DNA of 64,000 nt from contig JAIQFI010000020.1 in NCBI GenBank assembly GCA_020073345.1, forward strand, positions 33,231 through 97,230, written 5' to 3'. Numbering within the stretch: position 1 is the stretch's first letter; each line of letters starts with the position of its first letter. Source of the DNA: Terriglobia bacterium. GTDB taxonomy: Bacteria; Acidobacteriota; Terriglobia; Bryobacterales; Bryobacteraceae. The notes under the pieces were generated by a model, which did not search any database, was not told the DNA's origin, and saw only the letters and a list, made by a program, of their open reading frames with translations. The position numbers and the translations under genes were made by a program. Below, in pieces: positions 1 through 9,267 of the stretch.

Positions 1-182
1 CCGATAGCGTCTCCGTCACCGGTATCGATGAACTGCTCGAACGCCTCGAGCGCGGCGAGTTCGACCTGGTCGCCGTGGGCCGCGCACTCATTGCGAATCC
101 GGAGTGGGCGGTGAAGGTGAAAGCGGGAGCGCTCGGAGAACTGCGTCCTTTCGACCGCAGCATCCTGACTTCCCTGCTCTGA
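1..182 (+). CDS. Old yellow enzyme / NADH:flavin oxidoreductase, C-terminal end (partial)
   Basis: An open frame enters from the left edge in frame 3 and ends at a TGA at 180-182, leaving 59 residues. The fragment contains FDLVAVGRALIANPEW, which matches the conserved end of the TIM barrel in old yellow enzyme family flavoproteins, where a Gly-Arg pair contacts the FMN phosphate. These enzymes reduce activated alkenes with NAD(P)H. The rest of the gene lies outside the window, so substrate and subclass cannot be judged. The stop abuts the stop of the convergent permease gene with no intergenic space. Confidence 0.75.
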   Translation, partial: DSVSVTGIDELLERLERGEFDLVAVGRALIANPEWAVKVKAGALGELRPFDRSILTSLL

Positions 183-2573
183 TTACTCGTCTCTCAGGAC
201 CTGCATCGGCTCCACGAGGGCGGCCCGAATCGCCGGAATGAGCGAAGCAATCGCCGCTACCGCCAGCGTGAGCAAAACCACCGCCGTCAGGGTGTACGGA
301 TCCCGCGGGGTTACGCCGTACAGCATTCCGGCCAGCAACTGCGTGAAAACCAGCGAGAGCCCCAGCCCCGCTAGCGCGGCCAGCGCGGCAACACCCAGCC
401 CCTGACCCAGAAACTTCTGCACAATCTGTCCTCGAAGCGCTCCCAACGCCAGGCGCAAGCCCACTTCGCGCCGACGCGCACTCACCATATAGCTGAGTGT
501 GCCGTACAGGCCAACGCACGCCAGCGAAATCGCTGTAAATGCGAAGAACGACAACAGAACGGTCCGCAAACGGTTCTCGGCGAATGCATCGCTCAGATGT
601 TCCTCCAGTGGAGTAATATCGAACACTGAGCGCGTCGGTTCGATTTCGTGAATCTTCCGCCGCAGCGTCTCCCCCATCGACGCCGGGTTTCCTCGAGTGC
701 GGATCAGAAAAAACGTGCCGGGCTGGGCTGTTCCCCCGCAAAAGTAGACGGCAGGAGCGGGTGCCTTGTTCAGCCCCCGTTCGCGAGAATCGGCCACAAT
801 ACCGCTGATTTCGGCGGGCTGTGCCCGCGGGTTACCGGTGACCAGGTGGTGTCCAATCGCTTCCGATCCGGCAAAATAGCTGTTCACAAAGCTGCGGTTC
901 ACAATAACCTGCGGCGTGCCCCGATCATGGCACAACTCGCCTGCCATCAATGGGATTTGCATAGTCGCGAAGTAGCGGTTGGAAATGAATAGGCTGTCGG
1001 CGAGAATCTTGGGATCGGTCTCCGCCCGGCCTTCCGCGACCGTCAGTTCCACCTGATATCCGTTCGGCACGCCCGGCAGTGCTATCGATGTAGCCGCGGA
1101 TTCCACTCCCGGCACAGCGTTCAAGAAGTCCAAAATCCGATCGGTCCACTTCTGAAGCGCCGGCCAGTCACCTGTTTCTCCCCAATTCGTGGCGATGTGG
1201 AGTGTCAGAACATGACTCGATTCGAAGCCCGGTGAGACCCGTCCCAGCTCGCGAAAGCTACGCAGCAGCAGTCCTGCGCCGCTCAGCAGCGTCACCGCGA
1301 GCGCCACTTGGACTCCTACCAGCAGCCACTGGACCGGATTCCGCGACGACACCAGCGCGCGACCGCTGTGACTCAGCGAACCGGACAAACTTCGGCGCGT
1401 CGCTCGAATCGCGGGAATCAGTCCGCATAACAGCGTCACCGCGACAGCCGAAGCCAGAGTGTAGAGGACGATCCGCCCATCCAGCCTGATTTCCTCCAGA
1501 CGCGGCAGGCTCTTCGCGAGCGCTCGAAACACACCCGACGCTCCCGCGGCGACCAACAATCCCAGGACGGCTCCGCCCAGCGCCAGAACGAATGTTTCGG
1601 TGAGGAGTTGAGCCGCCACGGATGCCCGCGACGCGCCCAGCGAATAGCGGATAGAGATCTCCTGTTGCCGTTGCGTGGCGCGCGACAGCAGCAGGGCCGC
1701 GATGTTCGTACAGGCGATCAAAAGCAGTAAAGAGACCGACCCGAACAGGATCCAGAGTGACTCTCTGATCCCGCCCACGGCTACCTCTTTGAGTGGCCGG
1801 ATGTCTACGCTCAACTCGCCGTCCGTCTTGGGGAACTGCCTGCCTAGATTCATCTGCACGGCGGACATGTTCTCCCGCGCCTGCGCTATTGTTACGCCCG
1901 GCTTCAGACGCCCGATCACCGTGAACCAGGTATAATCCCTGCCCTGCGCATAGGGCGCGTCCATCGGATTTGAAAACCAGAGATCCACATCCCGGTCCGG
2001 GAATCGGAATGAGGCTGGCATTACGCCGACAATCGCGCAAGAATACTGCCCCAGCCGTAACCTTTGGTTCAGGACACTCGGATCGGCGTTGAACCGGCGC
2101 CGCCAGAACCGGTCGCTGATGAGCACCGCATTCGCTCCGCCAAAGTGTTCCTCCTCCGGCCGGAAGTCGCGCCCCAGCGCGGGAGAAACTCCCAACACTT
2201 CAAGGAAACGCGGAGCTACCAACGCCCGCTTTACCTTCTCAGGCAGTTCGCCCGATAACTCGGACGTGTCTTCGCCGTAATAGCCACTGATGGCCTGGAA
2301 ACTGGAATTCAGCTTGGCCCAATCCATCAGCCGCACCAGCGCGACAGAAGTGTTCTGCGGCACTTTGGGGTGCTTCTGATCCAGGCGCATCAGCTGATCG
2401 CCGTCCGGGAACGGCAGCGGGCGCAGCAGCACCGCGTCGATCGCTGAGAAAACCGCACTATTCGCCCCGATACCGAGCGCCAGGGTCAACACCACCGTTG
2501 CCGCGAACCCAGGCGTTTTGACGAGGTAGCGTAATGCCAGCCTCAAGTTCCGCGGAATCCCGTCCAGCTCCAT
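183..2573 (-). CDS. ABC transporter permease of the acidobacterial ADOP / MacB-FtsX type
   Basis: The 796-residue product starts with ALRYLVKTPGFAATVVLTLALGIGANSAVF, the N-terminal segment typical of acidobacterial duplicated-permease proteins. It has a first membrane helix (about 20-45), a MacB-type periplasmic domain (about 50-260), an FtsX triplet of helices (about 270-400), then a second periplasmic domain and a second FtsX triplet ending near residue 790. Homologues partner an ATPase for lipoprotein, peptide or drug export, but no ATPase gene is adjacent. The family is hugely expanded in Solibacter-like genomes and individual substrates are unknown. It lies 47 bases downstream of the gentisate cluster on the same strand and could be co-transcribed with it. 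Confidence 0.88.
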   Translation of the reverse strand: MELDGIPRNLRLALRYLVKTPGFAATVVLTLALGIGANSAVFSAIDAVLLRPLPFPDGDQLMRLDQKHPKVPQNTSVALVRLMDWAKLNSSFQAISGYYGEDTSELSGELPEKVKRALVAPRFLEVLGVSPALGRDFRPEEEHFGGANAVLISDRFWRRRFNADPSVLNQRLRLGQYSCAIVGVMPASFRFPDRDVDLWFSNPMDAPYAQGRDYTWFTVIGRLKPGVTIAQARENMSAVQMNLGRQFPKTDGELSVDIRPLKEVAVGGIRESLWILFGSVSLLLLIACTNIAALLLSRATQRQQEISIRYSLGASRASVAAQLLTETFVLALGGAVLGLLVAAGASGVFRALAKSLPRLEEIRLDGRIVLYTLASAVAVTLLCGLIPAIRATRRSLSGSLSHSGRALVSSRNPVQWLLVGVQVALAVTLLSGAGLLLRSFRELGRVSPGFESSHVLTLHIATNWGETGDWPALQKWTDRILDFLNAVPGVESAATSIALPGVPNGYQVELTVAEGRAETDPKILADSLFISNRYFATMQIPLMAGELCHDRGTPQVIVNRSFVNSYFAGSEAIGHHLVTGNPRAQPAEISGIVADSRERGLNKAPAPAVYFCGGTAQPGTFFLIRTRGNPASMGETLRRKIHEIEPTRSVFDITPLEEHLSDAFAENRLRTVLLSFFAFTAISLACVGLYGTLSYMVSARRREVGLRLALGALRGQIVQKFLGQGLGVAALAALAGLGLSLVFTQLLAGMLYGVTPRDPYTLTAVVLLTLAVAAIASLIPAIRAALVEPMQVLRDE

Positions 2574-2620
2574 ACACGGGAATACTGAGCCGCGTAATTT
2601 TGGTTACGCAAAGATTTTGG

Positions 2621-3991
2621 CTAGTGCGCCGCGACCTCGGTCTTCGCATCCGCCGTAGCGCCGGGCATTCCGACACGGCGCCAAACCAGCATGGCCGCGG
2701 CGACAATCAGCGGCGGCACCGCAGCTGCGTAGAACAACTCGCGCGCCGACCAGCCCAGGCCCAGCAGCACGCTCGCCAGCGTTGGTCCGATGATCGCGCC
2801 CAGGCGGCCCACGCCCAGTCCCGCGCCGATTCCGGTGGAACGCAGCTCGGTGGGATAAAACGTGGCCGCTAAAGCATTGATGGCAGCCTGCCCGCCCGTT
2901 ACGCACACGCCCGCCACGAACACCACCGCAGTCAGCATCGCCAGCGGGATCCACGGCTGTCCGATGGCTGCGATGTTGATGCTCGCCAGCACGCCGAGGG
3001 TGGTGAGAACCGGCACAAAACCCCACTTGTGAACAAACCAGCCTAGAGTAAATGCCCCGACGGTTCCGCCTACCTGCACCATGGACGCCACCAGCGCCGC
3101 CGTGCTCTGCGGGTATCCGGCATCGGTGACCACGGTGGTCAGCCAGCCCTGCAGGAAATACAGGTTCAGCAGGTTCATGAAGTTGACCGTCCACAGCAGC
3201 AGCGTGCCCGCCGCGCGGCCGTCATACAACAGCCGGATGAAGGTGATCCCACCCTTCTTGCGATCCGCATCCGGCAGAATCAACTCTGCTCCGGTCACAT
3301 CGATCGATGGACGGATTCGCTTTAACCAGCGGCCCACCTGCTCCAGCCTCCTGCGCTGCAGCACCAGGAACTGCAGCGATTCCGGAAGCATCAGGATCAT
3401 CACGATCCCGATCACCAGGGGAACCGCCGCTCCAAAGTAGAACACCGATCGCCAGCCAAACCGCGGCAGCAGCCACGCCGCGATGAATCCGCCCAGTGCC
3501 GCCCCCGCCGTAAACCCGTTCGAGACCACCATCATGATGGTGACGCGCGAGCGCTGCGGGCTATATTCACCCACCAGCGCCATGGCGTTGGGCATGATCG
3601 CCCCCATGCCGAGGCCGCCGATGACGCGCACGATCCGCAGCTCCTCGAGCGATCCCGCGCGCGCCGTCAGCCATGTCAGCACCGCATAGAACAGCGTGGA
3701 GGCGATCAACACCGGACGCCGTCCGATCTTGTCCGCCAGCATGCTGCACAGGATCGACCCGATCAGCACACCCAGGGGCGCCGCGCTCAACACCGGTCCC
3801 AGTTGCACGCGCGAGATGTGCAGCTCAGCGCTGAGCGCGGGCGCGACGTAGCCCAGCGACTGCACGTCGAATCCGTCCATCAGCAGGCACGCGAAACACA
3901 GCAGGTAGATGCTGATCTGGAATGCGCCGATCCGGCTCTCGTCGATGACGCTAGTGACGTTGATCTTCAAACCGGGGCCTCTTCGCGCCAT
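2621..3991 (-). CDS. MFS transporter, aromatic acid:H+ symporter (AAHS) family
   Basis: A 12-helix major facilitator. The first helix contains LLMDGFDVQSLGYVAPAL, close to the DGFD signature of the aromatic acid:H+ symporters (PcaK/BenK/GenK type), and the loop between helices 2 and 3 has ADKIGRRPVL, the MFS motif A. It probably imports gentisate or a related hydroxybenzoate into the cytoplasm. I chose the ATG at 3991, which overlaps the dioxygenase gene by about 25 bases; the frame stays open to an ATG at 4075, but the extra residues are low-complexity and lie fully inside the upstream gene. Position directly after gentisate dioxygenase supports the substrate guess. Confidence 0.85.
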   Translation of the reverse strand: MARRGPGLKINVTSVIDESRIGAFQISIYLLCFACLLMDGFDVQSLGYVAPALSAELHISRVQLGPVLSAAPLGVLIGSILCSMLADKIGRRPVLIASTLFYAVLTWLTARAGSLEELRIVRVIGGLGMGAIMPNAMALVGEYSPQRSRVTIMMVVSNGFTAGAALGGFIAAWLLPRFGWRSVFYFGAAVPLVIGIVMILMLPESLQFLVLQRRRLEQVGRWLKRIRPSIDVTGAELILPDADRKKGGITFIRLLYDGRAAGTLLLWTVNFMNLLNLYFLQGWLTTVVTDAGYPQSTAALVASMVQVGGTVGAFTLGWFVHKWGFVPVLTTLGVLASINIAAIGQPWIPLAMLTAVVFVAGVCVTGGQAAINALAATFYPTELRSTGIGAGLGVGRLGAIIGPTLASVLLGLGWSARELFYAAAVPPLIVAAAMLVWRRVGMPGATADAKTEVAAH

Positions 3992-5022
3992 AGCCCCAGC
4001 GCCTTCTGCACCGGACGATCCGAGAAACTGAACAGTACCGCCTCGCCTTCCGCCTGGTGCGACACCGGACACCACGACGGCACCACGAACACGTCATTCT
4101 TCCGCCAGTCGAAATCGGCATCGCCAATCTTGCTGCGACCTGAACCCTCGGCGACGCAATACACCGCTGCGTCGGTCGAGCGATAGGCCGCGCCGCGGAA
4201 CCCCGACGGCAGCAGTTGCAGGAACGCGCCTATCGTCGGCATGGGATATCCGCCCGTCGCCGGATTCGCGTACTGCATCTTGATCCCGTGGCATTCATCC
4301 AGCGGTCCGTTGCGATACAGCCGGTCCAGCGCCTCCCGACTGCGCGCATAGGTGTAGTTGAACACTGGACTCGCCAGACGGCTCGACGTATAGTCGAGCG
4401 GAAGAAGTCCCTCGCTATACCGAGCCTCGGCGTCCCCTTCCTTCCTGGTGACCGGCTGGAATTCTCCTGAATAACGTTCCGCGAAGCTCGTGCCCAGCAG
4501 ATTCACGATCGGAATATCCAGACCGTCCAGCCAGATCACCGGCGTGTCGCCCGGATTGCCGTGATCGTGATAGGTCCACGACGGCGTCAGCACGAAATCG
4601 CCGGGATGCATGGTGGTCCGCTCGCCGTCCACCGCCGTGTAGCCCTTCTCGCATTCGATCACGAAGCGGATCGCGGACGTGACGTGGCGGTGCGTCGGCG
4701 TGGTCTCTCCGGGATCCACCAGTTGTAGACCCGCGTACACGCTCTGCGTGATCAGCGAAGTTCCGGGCATCGCCGGATTTTCGAGGATCAACACCCGCCG
4801 CTCGGCTTCCTGAGGAGTAATCAGCTTGCCCGCTTCCAGCAACAGGGCTCGCATTTCCTGGTAGCGCCACAGTGCGGGGCTTGCCGTCGGACGAGGCTGT
4901 GCCGGAATCAGATCGCCCAGCACTTCCCACAGGGGGGCCGCGTGCTTCTGTTGCAGCCGCTGATAATACTCGCGCCGCTCAGCGGAGGTTTCCGGCTTTA
5001 TGTGAAACGTTGTGCTCGCCAT
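3967..5022 (-). CDS. Gentisate 1,2-dioxygenase
   Basis: A 351-residue bicupin, the usual length for gentisate dioxygenase, which uses Fe(II) and O2 to cleave gentisate to maleylpyruvate. The first cupin carries the probable metal ligands in THRH (His111, His113) and a later YHDHGN motif (His152, His154), followed by WLDGLDIP as in known enzymes. The C-terminal cupin lacks an obvious second metal site, as expected for the family. The gene overlaps its upstream neighbour by about 44 bases and its downstream importer by about 25, so the three are almost certainly one transcript. A 1-hydroxy-2-naphthoate or salicylate dioxygenase of the same family is the main alternative. Confidence 0.9.
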   Translation of the reverse strand: MASTTFHIKPETSAERREYYQRLQQKHAAPLWEVLGDLIPAQPRPTASPALWRYQEMRALLLEAGKLITPQEAERRVLILENPAMPGTSLITQSVYAGLQLVDPGETTPTHRHVTSAIRFVIECEKGYTAVDGERTTMHPGDFVLTPSWTYHDHGNPGDTPVIWLDGLDIPIVNLLGTSFAERYSGEFQPVTRKEGDAEARYSEGLLPLDYTSSRLASPVFNYTYARSREALDRLYRNGPLDECHGIKMQYANPATGGYPMPTIGAFLQLLPSGFRGAAYRSTDAAVYCVAEGSGRSKIGDADFDWRKNDVFVVPSWCPVSHQAEGEAVLFSFSDRPVQKALGLWREEAPV

Positions 5023-5902
5023 GACGCCCTCCTATGGTCTCCGCCGCGCGAACCTTCACTTCCATGCTGCCGATCTTTTCGATCGTCGCGACGATGACAT
5101 CGCCCGGCACGATCGGGCTCACGCCTTCCGGCGTACCGGTGCTAATGATATCGCCTGGGTGCAGCGTGTAGAAGGACGAGGCCATCTCGATCAACTCCGC
5201 CACGCCCAGCGTCATGTACTTGGTGTTCGAGCTTTGCTTTGTCTCACCATTCAACCTGATGGAGAGGTCCAATTGCCCCGGATCGGGGATTTCATCCGGC
5301 GTCACCAGCCATGGCCCCAGCACCGTATAGCTGTCGGGCGATTTGCGAAAACTGCGATCTTCCTGGCCGCGGATCGATATGTCCAGCCCGATGCTGTAGC
5401 CCGCGACGTATTGGAGCGCATCCTTGCGGCTCACGTTATTCGCGCGCTTGCCGATCACCACCGCCAGTTCCACTTCGTGATCGTTGCGGCGCTCCAAGTG
5501 CCACAGCGCGATCCCTTCGCCAGGCCCCACCAGCGAGCTGTTGGCTTTCAGAAATAGTCCAGCTTTGTGAATCGTGACGAGATGACCAGGATTGCCGGCG
5601 TTCAATTGCGAATCGCTCGCAACTTCGCTCAAGTGCGCGGCGTAATTGACCGGAGCGGCGATGATCTTACCCGGATTCGCTACCGGGCTGAGAAGCCTCA
5701 GCCCCTCCAGCGCCAAGACCGGCGAACTCGCGGCGATCTGGCCGATGCGATCGATCACATCCTCCAGGCTCGCGATCAGTGGATCGTAGCCGGGCAGAGG
5801 ATATCGGTACGCAGGCAACACATCCAGCGCCGCCGTGACGTCTCGGACCTTTGAGCCCTCGACCAGTCCTAATCGCGAGTCCCCAAACCGGCACAGACGC
5901 AT
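4979..5902 (-). CDS. Fumarylacetoacetate hydrolase family protein, probable fumarylpyruvate hydrolase
   Basis: The 307-residue product has the FAH C-terminal fold: NDHEVELAVVIGK gives Glu143 and Glu145, and GLDISIRGQ gives Asp174, the usual divalent-metal ligands. PGDIISTGTPEGVSP near residue 250 is the conserved glycine-rich segment. With gentisate dioxygenase directly downstream and overlapping, the most likely reaction is hydrolysis of fumarylpyruvate (or maleylpyruvate) to pyruvate and fumarate (or maleate). No maleylpyruvate isomerase gene is adjacent, so direct maleylpyruvate cleavage is possible. Other FAH-family activities such as decarboxylase or hydratase cannot be excluded by sequence. 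Confidence 0.85.
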   Translation of the reverse strand: MRLCRFGDSRLGLVEGSKVRDVTAALDVLPAYRYPLPGYDPLIASLEDVIDRIGQIAASSPVLALEGLRLLSPVANPGKIIAAPVNYAAHLSEVASDSQLNAGNPGHLVTIHKAGLFLKANSSLVGPGEGIALWHLERRNDHEVELAVVIGKRANNVSRKDALQYVAGYSIGLDISIRGQEDRSFRKSPDSYTVLGPWLVTPDEIPDPGQLDLSIRLNGETKQSSNTKYMTLGVAELIEMASSFYTLHPGDIISTGTPEGVSPIVPGDVIVATIEKIGSMEVKVRAAETIGGRHGEHNVSHKAGNLR

Positions 5903-5924
5903 GGAGACATCATAACAACCGGAA

Positions 5925-6365
5925 CTATTGCTTCTTGTCGCCCGCCGGTGTCGCTCCGCCCATCATCATCCCGCGCATGTGCTCCATCATTTGCGACTGT
6001 CCCTGAAGCTTCGCTTGCAACTCTTTCAGGAGCTTTCCATGCTCGGCCAGCTTTGCTTTCAGCGCCGTCGCGTCCTTTTCGTTCTCGATGGCAGCAAAAT
6101 CGTTCACCAGTTGGTCAGTGAGCTTGGCGACCTCACCGCGGGTCGTCATCATTTGCCCCATCTGTCCCATCATTTGGCCGGTCATCTGGTTCATCTGTCC
6201 CATCATTTGGCCCATCTGTCCCATCATCTGGCCCATGGGCATCCCCGCCGATTTGTCCGCTGGCGGCGCAGTTTGGCCCGCATGATGTTCCTCGTGCTGC
6301 GCGATCGCCCCGGTGACAAACAGCGTCCCGACGGCGAGTACAGAAAACAGAAGTATGTTTCTCAT
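5925..6365 (-). CDS. Secreted methionine-rich protein, possible metal-binding protein
   Basis: From the ATG at 6365 the product is 146 residues with an N-terminal signal peptide (MRNILLFSVLAVGTLFVTGAIA, cut before QHEEHH). Residues about 40-75 are a low-complexity run built from GQM, GQMM and NQM units, and a second Met cluster (MMEHMRGMMMGG) sits near the C-terminus. Between them is a helical, charged segment. Met-plus-His-rich periplasmic proteins often bind Cu(I) or Ag(I), but no specific family is recognised. It is 22 bases upstream of the gentisate cluster on the same strand. A longer frame starting at 6440 would bury the signal peptide and is unlikely. Confidence 0.7.
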   Translation of the reverse strand: MRNILLFSVLAVGTLFVTGAIAQHEEHHAGQTAPPADKSAGMPMGQMMGQMGQMMGQMNQMTGQMMGQMGQMMTTRGEVAKLTDQLVNDFAAIENEKDATALKAKLAEHGKLLKELQAKLQGQSQMMEHMRGMMMGGATPAGDKKQ

Positions 6366-6532
6366 GACTTTATGTCGGTGCAGCTTGCGTGCCACCTCTA
6401 AGCCCTTGCGAATCCGCAGCTTTCCCCGCGCCTGCGCCAAACCACGCTATCGGGCTTGGTCTTTTAACACTTTCTTGATACGTCTGGCGGCGATTTTGAC
6501 GCGGCCTTAAGACCCGCGTTTCTAGCCTGGAG

Positions 6533-6985
6533 TTGGTGTCACAGGAACCGGTTCGCCTCAAGTATGGGTATCTCTCCGCGGAGCCTGATGCTCCCAATCA
6601 CGATCGCCAGCTCGATCTCAAGGTCATCTTCACGGATCTGCCCAAGACTGCTGCTGCCCTCGCAACCGCCCGCACCATGGCCCGCGGCCTGAGTGCCCAC
6701 ATCACGCTGATGGCCGCCGAGGTGGTCCCGTATCCGCTGCCCCTGGCCGCTCCGGATGTCCCCGTGGAGTTCACCGAGCGCATGCTTAAGTCCATCGCTG
6801 TCGAAGACACCGCCGTCGAAATCTATCTTTGCCGCGACCGGAACGAAACTATTCGCCGCGCTCTGCCACCTGACTCGGTTGTGATCGTCGGTACGCGAAA
6901 GTGGCGCTGGCTGCCTTCATGGGAGAGACAGTTGACTAGGCTCTTGCGGCAAGACGGACGCCGCGTACTGGTGGTCACCGTATGA
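6533..6985 (+). CDS. Universal-stress-protein-like small protein upstream of an APC transporter
   Basis: About 149-150 residues, starting at TTG 6533 or, better, GTG 6536, which follows a GGAG. The order of predicted strands and helices (LKVIFTDLP near the start, a TARTMARGLSAHITLM helix-strand unit, then SVVIVGTRK and VLVVTV at the end) resembles a universal stress protein, but the ATP-binding glycine motif is not obvious. The stop overlaps the ATG of the transporter (ATGA), so translation is probably coupled. The transporter carries its own USP-like tail, and an accessory regulatory role is the simplest guess. Confidence 0.65.
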   Translation: MVSQEPVRLKYGYLSAEPDAPNHDRQLDLKVIFTDLPKTAAALATARTMARGLSAHITLMAAEVVPYPLPLAAPDVPVEFTERMLKSIAVEDTAVEIYLCRDRNETIRRALPPDSVVIVGTRKWRWLPSWERQLTRLLRQDGRRVLVVTV

Positions 6986-9255
6986 ATCCGACCTCGGCTT
7001 CCCAGGACACCAACGGATCGGCGCCCGGCCTCGGAAACGCATCGAACACCACAAAAGTAGTGGTCGCCACAACTGTCGCGCTTACATTCATTTCGGTCTG
7101 GCAAGCGGCCGCCGTGGTGTTGAACGACATGGCCTCCACCATGTATTACATCGGAGGCATCGCCGAGCAGGCCATCGGCAAATCCGCGCCCTGGATGGTG
7201 CTGGCGGTGATGCTGTTCAGCTACCTGGTCCGCTCCGTGTACATGGAAAGCTCCAGCATGTTTGTGCGCGGCGGCGTGTATGTCGTCGTGCGCGACAGCA
7301 TGGGACCCACCGTCGCCAAGCTCTCCGTCTCCGCTCTGGTAGTGGACTACATCCTCACCGGCCCCATCAGCGTCGTCAGCGCCGGACAGTATCTGGGCCG
7401 CCTGCTGAATGAACTCAGTGCAGCCGTGCACCAAACCTGGCGGACGGATCCCAATTCTTTTGCCGTCTTCTTCAGCGTCATCGTGACCGGGTACTTCTGG
7501 TGGTCGAACATCAAAGGCGTCCCCGAGTCGAGCACCAAGGCTCTGCGTATCATGCAGGTCACGACCGTCATGGTGGTGATCCTCCTGATCTGGTGCCCGC
7601 TGACGATGGTGATGCGAGGCAACACAACTTTGCCGCCACTGCCCACACCCGCGAATGTCCACCTGACTAACGAATCACTGGGCTGGCTCAATGGGACCTT
7701 CTGGGCCCAGATTTCCTTTGTCGTGTTCATCGTGGCATTCGGTCACTCCATCCTCGCCATGAGCGGATTCGAGACGCTGGCGCAGGTCTATCGCGAGATC
7801 GCCGCACCCAAGCTCAAGAACCTGCGCCTCACCGCCAACGTCGTCTGTACCTATTGCTTGATCTGCACCGGCGTGATCTCCGTTTTCGCGGTGATGATTA
7901 TTCCCGATGCGGTGCGCAGCAACTATTACGACAACCTGATCGGCGGCCTGGTGGACAACTTCGTCGGACCCGCGGTCGTCAAGCTCGCGTTTCACGTTTT
8001 TGTGGTGATCGTCGGCGTGCTGATTCTGGCCGGGGCCGTGAATACGTCCCTGATCGGCGTGAACGGCGTGATGAACCGCGTGGCTGAGGATGGCGTGCTG
8101 CTGGACTGGTTCCGCAGACCCCATACCCGGTTTGGGACCACCTACCGGATTCTGAACACCATGGCCCTGCTCCAGATCGCGACCATCATCGCCAGCCGGG
8201 GCGATGTCCTCCTGCTGGGCGAAGCCTACGCGTTCGGCGTGGTCTGGAGTTTCGCGCTCAAAGCGCTGGGCGTGCTGGTGCTCCGCTACCAGCGTCACGA
8301 CCAGGAGTATAAATTCCCGGGAAACATTACTCTGGGCCGCGTGGAAATTCCCATCGGACTGGCGGCCACCACTTCGATTCTCTTCCTGGTGGCAATTGCG
8401 AACCTATTCACCAAGCGGATCGCAACCATTTACGGCGTCTCCTTCACCATCGTCCTGTACGCTCTGTTCCTGGTCTCCGAACACGTCAATGCCCGCAAGA
8501 AAAAAGAGCATCGCGCCGATCTGGAGAAATTCAACCTGGATCACCAGCCCGATATCAACACCCGGACTCTGCATGCGCGCCCCGGCAGCATCCTGGTGGC
8601 TGTCCGCGATTCCCGCCGTCTGTGGCACCTGAACAAGACGCTCGAGAGAACCAATATGCGCCGCCACGACATCGTGGTGATGACCGTCCGCCAGCTTTCC
8701 GCTGGTGCCGCCGAATACGATCTTCGCGATGAGCAATTGTTCGCCCACGACGAACAGGAGCTATTCTCCCACGTGGTATCGGTGGCCGAGAAGGAAGGGA
8801 AGAGTGTCGAACTCCTGGTGGTGCCAGCCATCGATCCTTTCGATGGCATGGTGCAAACCGCCGCACAACTTCAGGTATCCAAGCTCGTCGTCGGCGTCTC
8901 CGCCCGCATGGCCTCGGAGGAACTGGCCAGCCGCATTGGTCTCGCCTGGGAACGTCTCGCCGAGCCGCGCCACGCATTTTCGCTCGAAATCACCAATCCG
9001 GATCGCCCCTCGATCTACGTGAACCTCGGCCCTCATCCTCCACGGCTGTGGCCCGAGGATGTCGATCGCCTGCATCGCATCTGGCTGCGGCTGTGCACGA
9101 ACTCTGGCGTCGGGTCCCGGCTCCATCACCGCGACGTCGTCGGCGTGGCGCTGCGCCGACTGGAGCATGACCTGGAGGATGAGCTGGAGAGCGGTCGTCA
9201 CGGCGATATTCTGAACTCCCTGGAGCACGAGATCCATAAACCCCACGAGACTTGA
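6982..9255 (+). CDS. APC-superfamily permease with USP-like tail, probable KimA-type potassium importer
   Basis: The 757-residue product has about 12 membrane helices (residues 25-500) and a soluble C-terminal half (about 520-757) beginning PGSILVAVRD, a USP-like alpha/beta fold. The helix-1 region reads TFISVWQAAAVVLNDMASTMYYIGG, characteristic of APC permeases related to YdaO/KimA. KimA is a K+:H+ symporter with the same APC-plus-cytoplasmic-domain design, though ordinarily nearer 600 residues. The two downstream genes are a KdpD-like kinase and a KdpE-like regulator, which makes potassium the most likely substrate. An amino-acid substrate remains possible, since family annotation alone says only amino acid permease. 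Confidence 0.8.
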   Translation: MNPTSASQDTNGSAPGLGNASNTTKVVVATTVALTFISVWQAAAVVLNDMASTMYYIGGIAEQAIGKSAPWMVLAVMLFSYLVRSVYMESSSMFVRGGVYVVVRDSMGPTVAKLSVSALVVDYILTGPISVVSAGQYLGRLLNELSAAVHQTWRTDPNSFAVFFSVIVTGYFWWSNIKGVPESSTKALRIMQVTTVMVVILLIWCPLTMVMRGNTTLPPLPTPANVHLTNESLGWLNGTFWAQISFVVFIVAFGHSILAMSGFETLAQVYREIAAPKLKNLRLTANVVCTYCLICTGVISVFAVMIIPDAVRSNYYDNLIGGLVDNFVGPAVVKLAFHVFVVIVGVLILAGAVNTSLIGVNGVMNRVAEDGVLLDWFRRPHTRFGTTYRILNTMALLQIATIIASRGDVLLLGEAYAFGVVWSFALKALGVLVLRYQRHDQEYKFPGNITLGRVEIPIGLAATTSILFLVAIANLFTKRIATIYGVSFTIVLYALFLVSEHVNARKKKEHRADLEKFNLDHQPDINTRTLHARPGSILVAVRDSRRLWHLNKTLERTNMRRHDIVVMTVRQLSAGAAEYDLRDEQLFAHDEQELFSHVVSVAEKEGKSVELLVVPAIDPFDGMVQTAAQLQVSKLVVGVSARMASEELASRIGLAWERLAEPRHAFSLEITNPDRPSIYVNLGPHPPRLWPEDVDRLHRIWLRLCTNSGVGSRLHHRDVVGVALRRLEHDLEDELESGRHGDILNSLEHEIHKPHET

Positions 9256-9267
9256 TAACGTTGACCC

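Noticed and set aside
6100..6245. Met-codon-rich stretch as a DNA tandem repeat or CRISPR
   Set aside because: The units vary in length and follow the codons of the GQM repeat; there are no constant spacers, so it is a protein low-complexity region.
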